Source: CAVQLX01 sp963811605 (lineage in GTDB: Bacteria > Desulfobacterota > Binatia > DP-6). From it: a DNA stretch of 64,000 nucleotides. Below the pieces are notes generated by a model. It searched no databases. It was given only the letters and a program-made list of their open reading frames with translations, and had not been told where the DNA came from. Shown here piece after piece: positions 43,813-55,081 of the stretch (position 1 is its first letter; the number at the start of each line of letters is the position of its first letter). A program made the position numbers and the translations under genes. Location: assembly GCA_963811605.1 (NCBI GenBank), contig CAWESA010000013.1:248001-312000 (forward strand), written 5' to 3'.

Positions 43813-45993
43813 GTGAGGGTGATCGTGCGGCTCGCGCTGCTCGCGGGCCTCGAGCTGCTCGTGCCGTTCGTCGGGCGCGCCCAGTCGCCCGAGGCGCCGT
43901 TCTGCGGCGCCGATGCGACCGCGATCGAGCGCCGCATCGACGATCTCCTCGGCCAGATGACGCTCGCCGAGAAGACCGACCAGATGCAGGGCCGCGGCTT
44001 CTCCGACGGCGCGTGGCGCACGCCCGACAACGCGCGCCTCGGCATCCCGGGCTTCGCGATGATCGACGGGCCACGCGGCGTCCAGCTGCTCGCCGGCAAC
44101 GCGACGTCGTTCCCGGTCACGATCGCGCGCGGCGCGACCTGGGATCCGGCGCTGGAAGAGCGCGTGGGTGATGCGATCGCCACCGAGGCGCGCGCCAAGG
44201 GCGCGAGCGTGTTGCTCGCGCCCACCCTGAACCTGCTGCGCCACCCGCGCTGGGGACGTGCCCAGGAGACCTACGGCGAGGACCCGCTGCACCTCGGTCG
44301 CATGGGAACGGCCTTCATCCGCGGCGCACAGCGGCACATCGTCGCCACCGCCAAGCACTACGCGCTGAACAGCATCGAGGACACCCGCCTGGTGGTCGAC
44401 GCGCAGGCCGACGAGCGAACGCTGCGTGAGGTCTACCTGCCGCAGTTCCGCATGGCGGTCGAGCAGGGCCACGTGGCCGCGGTGATGACCGCGTACAACC
44501 GCGTCAACGGCCACTACTGCGCCGAGAACTACCATCTCCTGCACGACATCCTGGAGACCGACTGGGGCTTCGCCGGATTCGTCATGTCGGACTGGTTCGT
44601 CGGCACGCGCAGCACCCTGCTGTCGGCATGGGCCGGACTCGACATCGAGATGCCGGTTCCCGTGTACTACGACGACACGCTGACATCGGCGGTCGAGGAC
44701 GGCGGCGTCCCCATGTGGGTCATCGACGACGCCGTGCGACGCGTGCTCCGCACCAAGCTGTGCTTCCGGCTCGACAGCGACCCGCCCCGCGTCGATCCCG
44801 CCCTCGTCCAGAGCCCGGAGCACCTCGAGCTCGCCCTCGAAGCGGCGCGCAAGAGCGTCGTGCTGCTCAAGAACGCGGGCGGCACCCTGCCGCTCGACGG
44901 CGTCAGGTCGATCGCGGTGGTCGGCGATCAGGCCGCCACGGCCAGCCTGGGCGATGCCGGCAGCAGCATCGTCACGCCGTCCTTCGCCATCTCCCCGCTC
45001 GCCGGCATTCGCGCCCGGGCGGGCGAGACGACGGTCGCGCACGTGGCCGGCCCGCCGCTGGCGGAGGACGACCGTGCGCGGGTCGCGGCGGCGGACGCCG
45101 CCGTCGTGGTCGTGTCGCTCAACAGCGCCGACGAGGGCGAGGGTGATCGCGAGGGCGGCGACCGCTTCGGACTCGGCCTGTCGCCGGAGCAGGACGCCTT
45201 CATCGCGCAGGCCGCGGCCCTGAACCCGCGCACGATCGTCGTGCTGGAGGGCGGCAGCGCGATCACGATGCCGTGGCTGTCCGACGTGGAGGCGGTGGTG
45301 ATGGCGTGGTACCCGGGACAGCTGGGGGGCGAGGCGCTTGCCGACGTCCTCTTCGGTGACGTGAACCCGTCGGGACGGCTGCCGCTGAGCTTCCCGCGCG
45401 TCGAGGGCGATCTTCCGCCCTTCGACAACCGCCACCTCAACGTGCGCTACGGCTACCTCCACGGCTATCGCTGGCTCGACGACCACCACATCACGCCCCT
45501 CTTCCCCTTCGGCTTCGGCCTCTCGTACACCACCTTCGACTTCGCGAACCTCGTCCTGTCCGCCGCTACCCTGCCCGTCGACGGGCGGCTCGGGGTCACC
45601 GTCGACGTGACCAACACGGGCGGGATGGCCGGGGACGCGGTCGTCCAGCTCTACGTGGGCGCCCGAGGCTCCCGCGTGGAGCGCGCCCGCCGCGAGCTAC
45701 GCGACTTCGCGCGCGTCTCCCTCGCGCCGGGCGAGACGCGTACGGTCCCGCTCGTGCTGGCAGCCGCCGACCTGGCCTACTGGGACACCACGCGCGGCGG
45801 CTGGGTGGTCGAGCCGATCACCTACGAGGTCTGCGTCGGCGCGTCGTCGCGCACCCTGCCGCTGTGCGACGCCGTCACGGTCGTGGCCTCCTCGCCGGCA
45901 ACCACGCTCCCCACCGGCCCTCAGGCGTCGTCCGACGGTGCCAGCCGCTGCAGCCTCTCGACCGCTTCCAGGTATTCCTGCACCAGATCGTAG
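43813..45993 (+). CDS. secreted glycoside hydrolase family 3 (beta-glucosidase type)
   Basis: A 726-residue enzyme. A signal peptide (VRVIVRLALLAGLELLVPFVGRA-QS) precedes the GH3 N-terminal barrel: QMTLAEKTDQMQGRG, FPVTIARGATWDP, VATAKHYALNS, and GFVMSDWFVG with the nucleophile Asp. The C-terminal alpha/beta domain (KSVVLLKNAGGTLPL) and a fibronectin-III-like domain (VTVDVTNTGGMAGDAVVQLYVG) follow. It would release glucose or xylose from beta-linked oligosaccharides in the periplasm or outside. The last 73 bases run antisense into the nitronate monooxygenase gene, giving an unusual Ser/Thr/Cys-rich tail. Confidence 0.92.
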   Translation: MRVIVRLALLAGLELLVPFVGRAQSPEAPFCGADATAIERRIDDLLGQMTLAEKTDQMQGRGFSDGAWRTPDNARLGIPGFAMIDGPRGVQLLAGNATSFPVTIARGATWDPALEERVGDAIATEARAKGASVLLAPTLNLLRHPRWGRAQETYGEDPLHLGRMGTAFIRGAQRHIVATAKHYALNSIEDTRLVVDAQADERTLREVYLPQFRMAVEQGHVAAVMTAYNRVNGHYCAENYHLLHDILETDWGFAGFVMSDWFVGTRSTLLSAWAGLDIEMPVPVYYDDTLTSAVEDGGVPMWVIDDAVRRVLRTKLCFRLDSDPPRVDPALVQSPEHLELALEAARKSVVLLKNAGGTLPLDGVRSIAVVGDQAATASLGDAGSSIVTPSFAISPLAGIRARAGETTVAHVAGPPLAEDDRARVAAADAAVVVVSLNSADEGEGDREGGDRFGLGLSPEQDAFIAQAAALNPRTIVVLEGGSAITMPWLSDVEAVVMAWYPGQLGGEALADVLFGDVNPSGRLPLSFPRVEGDLPPFDNRHLNVRYGYLHGYRWLDDHHITPLFPFGFGLSYTTFDFANLVLSAATLPVDGRLGVTVDVTNTGGMAGDAVVQLYVGARGSRVERARRELRDFARVSLAPGETRTVPLVLAAADLAYWDTTRGGWVVEPITYEVCVGASSRTLPLCDAVTVVASSPATTLPTGPQASSDGASRCSLSTASRYSCTRS

Positions 45994-47048
45994 ATGACGT
46001 CGCGCACCGGCTGGACCCGGTTCATCTGACCGACGATCTGTCCCACCGGGTTGAACATGACGTCGCGCGCCTTGTCGGCATAGCGGTGACCGCGCGCCAC
46101 CGCCTCGGACGTGACCATGAACTGCAGCGGCATGCCGAGCGGCTTCGGCGAATCGGCCGCCTCCCAGGCCTCCGTCCAGTCGTTGCGCAGCATGCGGCAC
46201 GGCTTGCCGGTGAACGAGCGCGATCGCACCGTGTCCTTGCTGGTGGCGGCGAGGTAGGTGTCGCGCTGCGCCGGCGGCGCCTCCGCTTCCTGCACGGTCA
46301 ACCAGATCGACCCGGTCCACACGCCCTGCGCGCCCATGGCGAGCGCGGCGGCGATCTGGCGGCCGGTGCCGATGCCGCCCGCGGCCAGGACAGGCGTCGG
46401 CGCGACGGCGTCGATCACCTCGGGCCACAGGACGACGCTGCCGATCTCACCGGTATGGCCACCGCCTTCCGTGCCCTGCGCGACGATGACGTCGACGCCG
46501 GCATCCCGGTGCGCCCGCGCCTGCTTCGGCGAGCCGCAGAGCGCGGTCACCAGCCGGCCGGAGGCGTGGATACGCTCGATGACGTCCGCGGGCGGCGTCC
46601 CCAGCGCGTTGGCGATCAGCTTCACCTTGGGGTGGCGCAGGGCCACGTCGATCTGCGGGTTGGCCGTCGCCGCCGTCCAGCCGAGCAGCTCGCTGACCGT
46701 GTCGCCCGGCGGCAGGTCGGGCACGCCGTGCTCGGCGAGCACCTTCTTCACGAAGCGACGGTGCTCCTCGGGAATGGCGGCACGCAGCATCTCCTCGAGC
46801 TTCCGCGGATCGACCTCGCCCATGCCCTCGTACTTGCCGGGGATGACGACGTCGACGCCGTAGGGCCGGTCGCCCACGTGCTCGTCGATCCAGGCGCACT
46901 CGACCTCGAGCTGCTCGGGCGGGAACCCGACGGCCCCGAGCACGCCCACGCCTCCGGCCCGGCTCACGGCGGCGACGACGTCGCGGCAATGGCTGAAGGC
47001 GAAGATGGGAAACTCGATACCCAGACGATCACAGAGGTCGGTCCGCAC
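45921..47048 (-). CDS. nitronate monooxygenase family flavoprotein
   Basis: A 375-residue FMN-dependent TIM barrel of the nitronate monooxygenase (2-nitropropane dioxygenase) family: FPIFAFSHCRDVVAAVSRAGGVGVLGA at the start, LGTPPADVIERIHASG, VIVAQGTEGGGHTGEIGSVVL with the catalytic His, and VLAAGGIGTGRQIAAALAMGAQGVWTGS. GTG 47048 is preferred to an upstream start because a GGAAGGGAG ribosome-binding site lies just ahead and the divergent tetR gene keeps its promoter region. Many family members act on nitroalkanes or have other flavin-dependent roles. Confidence 0.92.
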   Translation of the reverse strand: MRTDLCDRLGIEFPIFAFSHCRDVVAAVSRAGGVGVLGAVGFPPEQLEVECAWIDEHVGDRPYGVDVVIPGKYEGMGEVDPRKLEEMLRAAIPEEHRRFVKKVLAEHGVPDLPPGDTVSELLGWTAATANPQIDVALRHPKVKLIANALGTPPADVIERIHASGRLVTALCGSPKQARAHRDAGVDVIVAQGTEGGGHTGEIGSVVLWPEVIDAVAPTPVLAAGGIGTGRQIAAALAMGAQGVWTGSIWLTVQEAEAPPAQRDTYLAATSKDTVRSRSFTGKPCRMLRNDWTEAWEAADSPKPLGMPLQFMVTSEAVARGHRYADKARDVMFNPVGQIVGQMNRVQPVRDVIYDLVQEYLEAVERLQRLAPSDDA

Positions 47049-47107
47049 GGCGTACTCCCTTCCCCGCTGGCTCGGCGGAGGTGACATCCTGTAAAACACC
47101 GCGCGAC

Positions 47108-47779
47108 ATGTCGTCAACCAGAGCGCGTCCGCCCCGGTCCGCCGGCGCAGGCCGGCCGCGCCTCGCAGCGGGAGACCGCCGGCGCGATCTCGTGCGGGCG
47201 GCCGCCCGGCTCCTCACCCGAGGAGGCGTCGACGCGGTGCAGATCGCCGACGTCGCGGCCGCCGGCGGCGTCAGCCGGCAGCTGGTCTACAAGTTCTTTC
47301 CGAGCCGCCAGGCCATCATCAAGGCCGTGCTGGAGGACTTCGCCGACGCGCTCACCGCCGAGTTCGGGCGCCACGCGCTCGACCGGCTGCCGGCCGACCT
47401 GGCCGACGCGACCCAGGTGTTCGTCGAGGCCGCCTGCGACACCATCGAGGCGCAGGGCTCCGGGGCCTGGCACCTGCTCGACTCCAAGGGCCCTGACCCG
47501 GAGATCGCGCGCCTCGGCCGATCCATCATGGACCGCCTGGTCGCACCCTGGCCGGCGCGCATCGCCGCGGTGACCGGCATCGGTCAGCATGAGGCGACCA
47601 TCGTCGCCCGCATGCTGGTGGCGGCGGGACGCGCGGTCCTCGACCTGTGGTGCGCCGGGGAGATGCCGCGCGCCGAGGCCGTGCGCTTTGCCGCCCTGGG
47701 CATGACGGCGCTGCTGGAGACCGTCCCCGGCGGCGCGGCGCGTGGACGCGGCACGCGGCGCGTCGCGGCGCGCCGCTGA
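47108..47779 (+). CDS. TetR-family transcriptional regulator
   Basis: A 223-residue regulator with an N-terminal HTH (RRDLVRAAARLLTRGGVDAVQIADVAAAGGVSRQLVYKFFPSRQAIIKAVLEDF) and a helical ligand domain. It diverges from the nitronate monooxygenase gene across about 60 bases, so it probably controls that gene and itself. ATG 47108 is chosen; an in-frame GTG lies at 47081. The short gap contains TGACATCCTG and GACATGTCGTCA, an imperfect dyad that could be its operator. Confidence 0.9.
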   Translation: MSSTRARPPRSAGAGRPRLAAGDRRRDLVRAAARLLTRGGVDAVQIADVAAAGGVSRQLVYKFFPSRQAIIKAVLEDFADALTAEFGRHALDRLPADLADATQVFVEAACDTIEAQGSGAWHLLDSKGPDPEIARLGRSIMDRLVAPWPARIAAVTGIGQHEATIVARMLVAAGRAVLDLWCAGEMPRAEAVRFAALGMTALLETVPGGAARGRGTRRVAARR

Positions 47780-47819
47780 GGTGGCGCACGGCCGGCGGTT
47801 CGGGTAGCCGTCTCCGGAT

Positions 47820-48776
47820 ATGCGTTCCGTCCGTGCCCCCGGCCTGGCGCTCGCGGCCCTGATCTTCTCCGCCGCGCCGCTCGTGCATGCCGCGCTGCCC
47901 GTGGGAGTGACCACGATCGCCTTCAGCAAGACGTCGGTGAGCACGGGCGAGCCGCGCCCGCTGCCGACGCTCGTCTGGTATCCTGCCAAGGCCCGCACCG
48001 GCACCGCGGAGGCGCTCGGCCTGCGCGATGCCGTGGTGAAGCCCGGGCGCCATCCACTCATCATCTTCTCGCACGGCAGCTGCGGCCGGCCGCGCGAGGC
48101 GACCTACCTCACCATGGCGCTCGCCGCGCGGGGGTTCATCGTCGCGGCGCCGCCTCACCCACCGAACACCGCCGACGACGTCAACTGCGTGGCCGGCTTC
48201 GGCGAGTCGTTCGTCAACCGGGTGGCGGACGTCCGCTTCGTCCTCGACGGCATGCTCGTCCAGGCCGTCGATCCGGCGTCCCGCTTCCACCGGCGCATCC
48301 GGACGGATCGCCTGGGCATGGCCGGGCTGTCGTTCGGCGGCTACACGACGCTGCGCGCGGCGCAGCAGGAGCCCCGTTTCGATGCGGCGCTCTCGCTCGT
48401 GCCCGGCGGCACGGCGGCGCTCGACGCCGCCGGCATCTCCATCCCCACGATGGTCATCGGCTCCGAGCACGACCAGATCGTCGGCTTCGCCGAGTCGGAG
48501 AAGGCGTACGCGCTCCTCCACGGGCCGCGCTACCTCGTCGAGCTGCTCGACGCCAACCACCTGAGCGTGGTCGACGAGTGCTTCGACCGCGAGCGCAACG
48601 TCAATCTCTGCGTGCCCGGCGCCATCTCGCAGGAGGACGCCCATCGTCTCGTCCTGCGCTACGCGCTGCCGTTCTTCCGCCGCTACCTGCGCGACCAGCA
48701 TCCCGCCGGGCGCCAGCTCCTGAAGCCGGTGACCGGCGTCGTCCTCGAGGCGGACCGGCGACCCGTCGCACGGTAG
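47820..48776 (+). CDS. exported alpha/beta hydrolase (dienelactone hydrolase/PAF-acetylhydrolase-like)
   Basis: A 318-residue protein with a signal peptide (ALAALIFSAAPLVHA-AL). The alpha/beta hydrolase fold is shown by PLIIFSHGSCG (oxyanion region), the nucleophile elbow GLSFGG, the acid in GSEHDQIVGF and a late His in DANHLSVVDECF. Six cysteines suggest periplasmic disulfides. Substrate unknown. It follows tetR by 40 bases and may be co-transcribed, though a start without a ribosome-binding site hints at its own promoter. Confidence 0.85.
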   Translation: MRSVRAPGLALAALIFSAAPLVHAALPVGVTTIAFSKTSVSTGEPRPLPTLVWYPAKARTGTAEALGLRDAVVKPGRHPLIIFSHGSCGRPREATYLTMALAARGFIVAAPPHPPNTADDVNCVAGFGESFVNRVADVRFVLDGMLVQAVDPASRFHRRIRTDRLGMAGLSFGGYTTLRAAQQEPRFDAALSLVPGGTAALDAAGISIPTMVIGSEHDQIVGFAESEKAYALLHGPRYLVELLDANHLSVVDECFDRERNVNLCVPGAISQEDAHRLVLRYALPFFRRYLRDQHPAGRQLLKPVTGVVLEADRRPVAR

Positions 48777-48797
48777 CAGGCGCACTGGCCGCGGGCC

Positions 48798-49487
48798 TCA
48801 CGGCCCGAAGAGCACGCCGTGCCAGTGCCGGACGGCGGCGACCAGCACGCCGCCGGCCACGAAGCCGATCCAGGGCAGCTCGCTCGCGACGAGCCGTTGC
48901 CGCCCCGCCGCCACGGCGGCGAACGGGACGATGGACGTCTCCGCCACCAGGGCGCGATAGCCCGGCTTGGTGCGCGCGAGGCGATCGTCCTGGTGCCGGG
49001 AGCCGATCCACGCGAAGAGCGGGAACCCGCCGAAGAACAGCACGTCGCCGAGGAAGCCGTTGACGAGCAGGTGGGCGATCCCGAACAGCCCCATGGCGAC
49101 GTTGAACGGGTGGCGCGTGATCCGGAGCAGTCCGTGCGCCTGGAGGCGTGCGGTGGCCGGCGCCGTCATGGCGCTCGGCGCGACCTGCGACGGGAGAAGC
49201 CCCGCGACCAGGATCACGAACGCCAGCACCATCAGGATCGTGTTGAGCGGAACGGCGATCGCCGGCGGTCCGAGCGTGTTCCACAGGAGAGGACCGGAAT
49301 GCTTGTGGCGCGCGAACACCCACACCAGCGCGACGAACCACGCCAGGACGGTGAGCGAGTAGAGCCCGCGGAAGACGTCATCGCCCAGGCGCGCGACCAG
49401 CCGCGCCCGCAACGACGAGGACGACAGCACGAGGTGGGTTCCCGCGAATCCCGCCCACAGGAGCGCGATCCAGAGCGACGCCGCCAC
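48798..49487 (-). CDS. NnrU-like membrane protein
   Basis: A 229-residue protein with five to six hydrophobic helices: LWIALLWAGFAGTHLVLSSSSLRARLVARLGDDVFRGLYSLTVLAWFVAL at the start and GLLRITRHPFNVAMGLFGIAHLLVNGFLGDVLFFGGFPLFAWIG in the middle, the NnrU family pattern. The RHPxN element is shared with isoprenylcysteine methyltransferase-like proteins. NnrU is linked to nitrite/NO metabolism elsewhere, but no denitrification gene is in the window. Confidence 0.85.
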   Translation of the reverse strand: MAASLWIALLWAGFAGTHLVLSSSSLRARLVARLGDDVFRGLYSLTVLAWFVALVWVFARHKHSGPLLWNTLGPPAIAVPLNTILMVLAFVILVAGLLPSQVAPSAMTAPATARLQAHGLLRITRHPFNVAMGLFGIAHLLVNGFLGDVLFFGGFPLFAWIGSRHQDDRLARTKPGYRALVAETSIVPFAAVAAGRQRLVASELPWIGFVAGGVLVAAVRHWHGVLFGP

Positions 49488-49580
49488 GTCGCACGTCTAG
49501 GCAGCGCTCCGAGACAGGTCAACGCCGTCCGGCAACTGCACTTGCCCGTGTCGAAGCCGGCGGGCATCTTGACCCGTTCC

Positions 49581-51248
<1,668 letters not shown>

Positions 51249-51265
51249 GGGACCGACGAGGCAAG

Positions 51266-51451
51266 ATGGACCATGCTCCCGGGCAGCCCGTCGTGGTCAC
51301 GCGCTTCGGAAAGGCGATCGCCGAGATCCTCCCACCAGCGTCCGCGCCGCGACCGGACGGCTGGCTCGGTGCAATGCGCGGCACGGGTCGGATCACGGGC
51401 GACATCATCGCACCGGCCGTGCCCACCAGCGCGTGGGAACCGCTGCGCTGA
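51266..51451 (+). pseudogene. N-terminally truncated VapB/Phd-type antitoxin remnant
   Basis: A 61-codon frame that begins where the middle of a Phd/YefM-type antitoxin should be: PVVVTRFGKAIAEILPP is the usual ITRxGKPVAxLxP segment, and LGAMRGTGRITGDIIAP is the usual toxin-binding tail. The N-terminal DNA-binding half (about 25-30 residues) is absent in this and other frames upstream, where the ABC-F gene ends. It can at best neutralise toxin, not autoregulate. Its stop overlaps the toxin start (TGATG). Confidence 0.7.
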
Positions 51452-51672
51452 TGAATCTGCTACTGGATACCCACATCTGGCTCTGGAGCCTGCTGATGCC
51501 GGAGCGACTCTCGCGGCGGGTCGTGCGTGAGCTCGAGTCGCCAAAGAACGAGCTGTGGCTGTCGCCGATCAGTGTCTGGGAGGCAGCGATCCTGGCCGAG
51601 AGACGTCGCGTCGAGCTCGACGACGAGCCGCGGGCCTGGATCGGCCGGGCGCTGCAGCGTGTGGCGTTCTAG
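51451..51672 (+). pseudogene. C-terminally truncated VapC PIN-domain toxin remnant
   Basis: A 73-codon frame with the N-terminal half of a PIN ribonuclease: MNLLLDTHIWLWSLL with the first catalytic Asp, and LWLSPISVWEAAIL with the conserved Glu. The family needs roughly 125 residues and the third and fourth acidic residues (DPADRF region), all lost: the frame stops at 51672 inside the 3' end of glk on the other strand. It should be inactive. It forms a decayed module with the antitoxin remnant. Confidence 0.75.
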
Positions 51673-52670
51673 GCGCGCGCCGGCGCGCGAGCAGCGATGC
51701 GTACGGCGGCGCAGCGGCCGGCACCGAGCAAGCCGGCCTGGTCGTTCAGCACCACGCGAACCGGCATCGCCTCGAGAAGCGGGCGCATGCGGCCCTTGTC
51801 GAGAAAGCTCGCGAGGAACGTGCCATCGCGGAGCTTCGGCAGGATGCGCGGGGCGATGCCGCCGCCGAGGTAGACGCCTCCGGTCGCCATCACCTTGAGG
51901 GCGAAGTTCGAGGCTTCGCGACCGTAGAGCGACACGAAGCGGTGGAGCGCCTCGACGGCCAGGGGACTGCGCCCGTCGAGCGCCGCCTCGGCGATCGCGG
52001 CACCCGGATCGCCGCCCCGCATGGCCTCGGCCAGCCAGGGCGGCTCCTCGCCGCGGCCCGTGTCGCGCAGGAACTCGTAGACGGACACGAGCCCGGGACC
52101 CGACACGACGCGCTCCCAGCTGACGTGCTGCCCGAACCGTCCCTGCAGCCAGCGCAACAGCGCCACCTCGACCTCGTCCGTCGGCGCGAAGCTCGCGTGG
52201 CCACCTTCGGTCGCGAACGGCTCGTGCTGCCGGCCGTCCCAGTACAGGCCGGCTTCACCGAGGCCGGTGCCGGCGGCGACGACGGCGGCGTTGCCGGTCG
52301 CGTCGTCGGCGCCCGGCGACAGCGCGATCAGCTCGTCCGGCGCCAGCGAGGCGAGACCCCACGCAAAGGCCTCGAGATCGTTTATCACCCAGGTCGGGGT
52401 GTCGAGCTCGCGACCGAGCACCGCGGCGTCGATGATCCACGGCAGGTTCGTGGCGACGCAGCGCCCGTTGCGCACGGGACCGGCGACCCCGAAGCACGCC
52501 GCCGTCGGATGCACCCCCGTGTCGCTCGCGAACTGGCGCACGATCTCATCGAGCCCGGCGTGCTCGCGACTGGGATACTCGTGCTTCGCGCCGTCGGGGG
52601 CGCGGCGCCCGTCGTCGCCGAACACTGCGAGACGGGTGTGCGTCCCGCCGATGTCGCCCCCCAAGATCAC
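51669..52670 (-). CDS. glk: glucokinase
   Basis: A 333-residue Glk-type (proteobacterial) glucokinase: GGDIGGTHTRLAVF phosphate motif at the N-terminus, FGVAGPV, NDLEAFAWGL, AAGTGLGEAGL, the sugar-binding EGGHASFAP, and VYLGGGIAPRIL. It phosphorylates glucose to glucose-6-phosphate, the substrate of the enzyme encoded just upstream (zwf), with 7 bases between them. The start is GTG 52670. Confidence 0.94.
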   Translation of the reverse strand: MILGGDIGGTHTRLAVFGDDGRRAPDGAKHEYPSREHAGLDEIVRQFASDTGVHPTAACFGVAGPVRNGRCVATNLPWIIDAAVLGRELDTPTWVINDLEAFAWGLASLAPDELIALSPGADDATGNAAVVAAGTGLGEAGLYWDGRQHEPFATEGGHASFAPTDEVEVALLRWLQGRFGQHVSWERVVSGPGLVSVYEFLRDTGRGEEPPWLAEAMRGGDPGAAIAEAALDGRSPLAVEALHRFVSLYGREASNFALKVMATGGVYLGGGIAPRILPKLRDGTFLASFLDKGRMRPLLEAMPVRVVLNDQAGLLGAGRCAAVRIAARAPARA

Positions 52671-52677
52671 CGAAGCG

Positions 52678-54210
<1,533 letters not shown>

Positions 54211-54400
54211 TGGCGACCACTTAGCCCGGCTACCGCTCCAAGGGAACCCCATGTCCGGCGCGGTGGATCCGTCGCGGAATGTTCAGTGAGCGGTCACCGC
54301 GGCGGGTGGGTGGGGCGGCTATCGACTGCACGTCGCGGGTGCGCCGGCGGCGCCGGTCGTCCTGTCCGGATACGCACGGCACCCAGAAAGGGAATCGACG

Positions 54401-55015
54401 ATGGCAACGAGAGGCTGGAGACCATGCAGCACACGTGTGAGCGCAGCCACCCTGCTGGCGTGCGCCCGGGTGGCGGGGAGCGCCGGCGCCCAGGTGCTGA
54501 GGACGGACTTCACGACAGCGGAGCTGAAGTGCCAGAACGGCATCGCCACGGCCGAGGGCAAGCTCCTGGACGCGCGCGCCAAATGTATCGCGAAGTGCGT
54601 CAAGAGCGTGCGCGCCGGCACGACGCCGGCAACCGATTGCCAGGGCCCGCTCTTCGGCGGCGACACCGCCGCGTGCATCCACGATGCGCAGAAGGGCGCC
54701 GAGGCCAAGGCCGTCGCGACGATCGGCAAGGGATGCGCGGCCGATTGTCCCGAGTGCTACACGGGCGGAGACTGCGCGGCGCGCGCGACGCAGGTGGTCG
54801 CGCAGGTCTCGGTGGGATCCTGTGTCCCGTCGGCGGCGAATCCGGACGCGGCCGAATGCAGGGGCAAGGCCCAGGAGAAGGCGGTGGCGAGCATCGACAA
54901 GGCCTGCACCATCGACCGCCCGAGCTGCTACCCGGCGTTCGCCTCGACCCTGCTTCCGGGCCTCGCGACCGCGCTGGTGGAGTCCCGGCACACGACGACC
55001 TGGTGCGGCTCCTGA
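54401..55015 (+). CDS. secreted cysteine-rich protein of unknown function
   Basis: A 204-residue protein with an N-terminal signal-like region (ATLLACARVAGSAGA-QV). The mature part has 14 cysteines and an Ala/Lys-rich helical pattern (AEGKLLDARAKCIAKCVKSV, AAECRGKAQEKAVASIDKAC), with recurring KxxC and pairs of cysteines. AAAGGGA precedes ATG 54401. I do not recognise a family. It resembles the repeat protein on the opposite strand in layout (helix, Lys-rich, spaced Cys), though not in exact spacing. It may bind metals or a cofactor, or be stabilised by disulfides in the periplasm. Confidence 0.75.
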   Translation: MATRGWRPCSTRVSAATLLACARVAGSAGAQVLRTDFTTAELKCQNGIATAEGKLLDARAKCIAKCVKSVRAGTTPATDCQGPLFGGDTAACIHDAQKGAEAKAVATIGKGCAADCPECYTGGDCAARATQVVAQVSVGSCVPSAANPDAAECRGKAQEKAVASIDKACTIDRPSCYPAFASTLLPGLATALVESRHTTTWCGS

Positions 55016-55024
55016 TCGAGACGC

Positions 55025-55058
55025 GACGGCGCGGGCGGCTGCTGCCGTCCGCGCCGTC
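55025..55058 (+). terminator. strong hairpin between convergent genes
   Basis: A 15-bp stem (55025-55039 with 55044-55058) and a TGCT loop. On the plus-strand RNA all positions pair, one as G-U (35 with 48); on the minus strand that pair becomes a C-A mismatch. There is no T-run. It begins 10 bases after the Cys-rich gene stop, suggesting a terminator or 3' stabiliser for that mRNA. Confidence 0.6.
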
Positions 55059-55081
55059 GGGCCGGGAGGTGGCAGGGGTGG

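Noticed and set aside
48792..48807. CGGGCC/GGCCCG hairpin between the hydrolase and NnrU-like genes as a terminator
   Set aside because: Short, overlaps the NnrU stop, and lacks a T-run; common by chance at this base composition.
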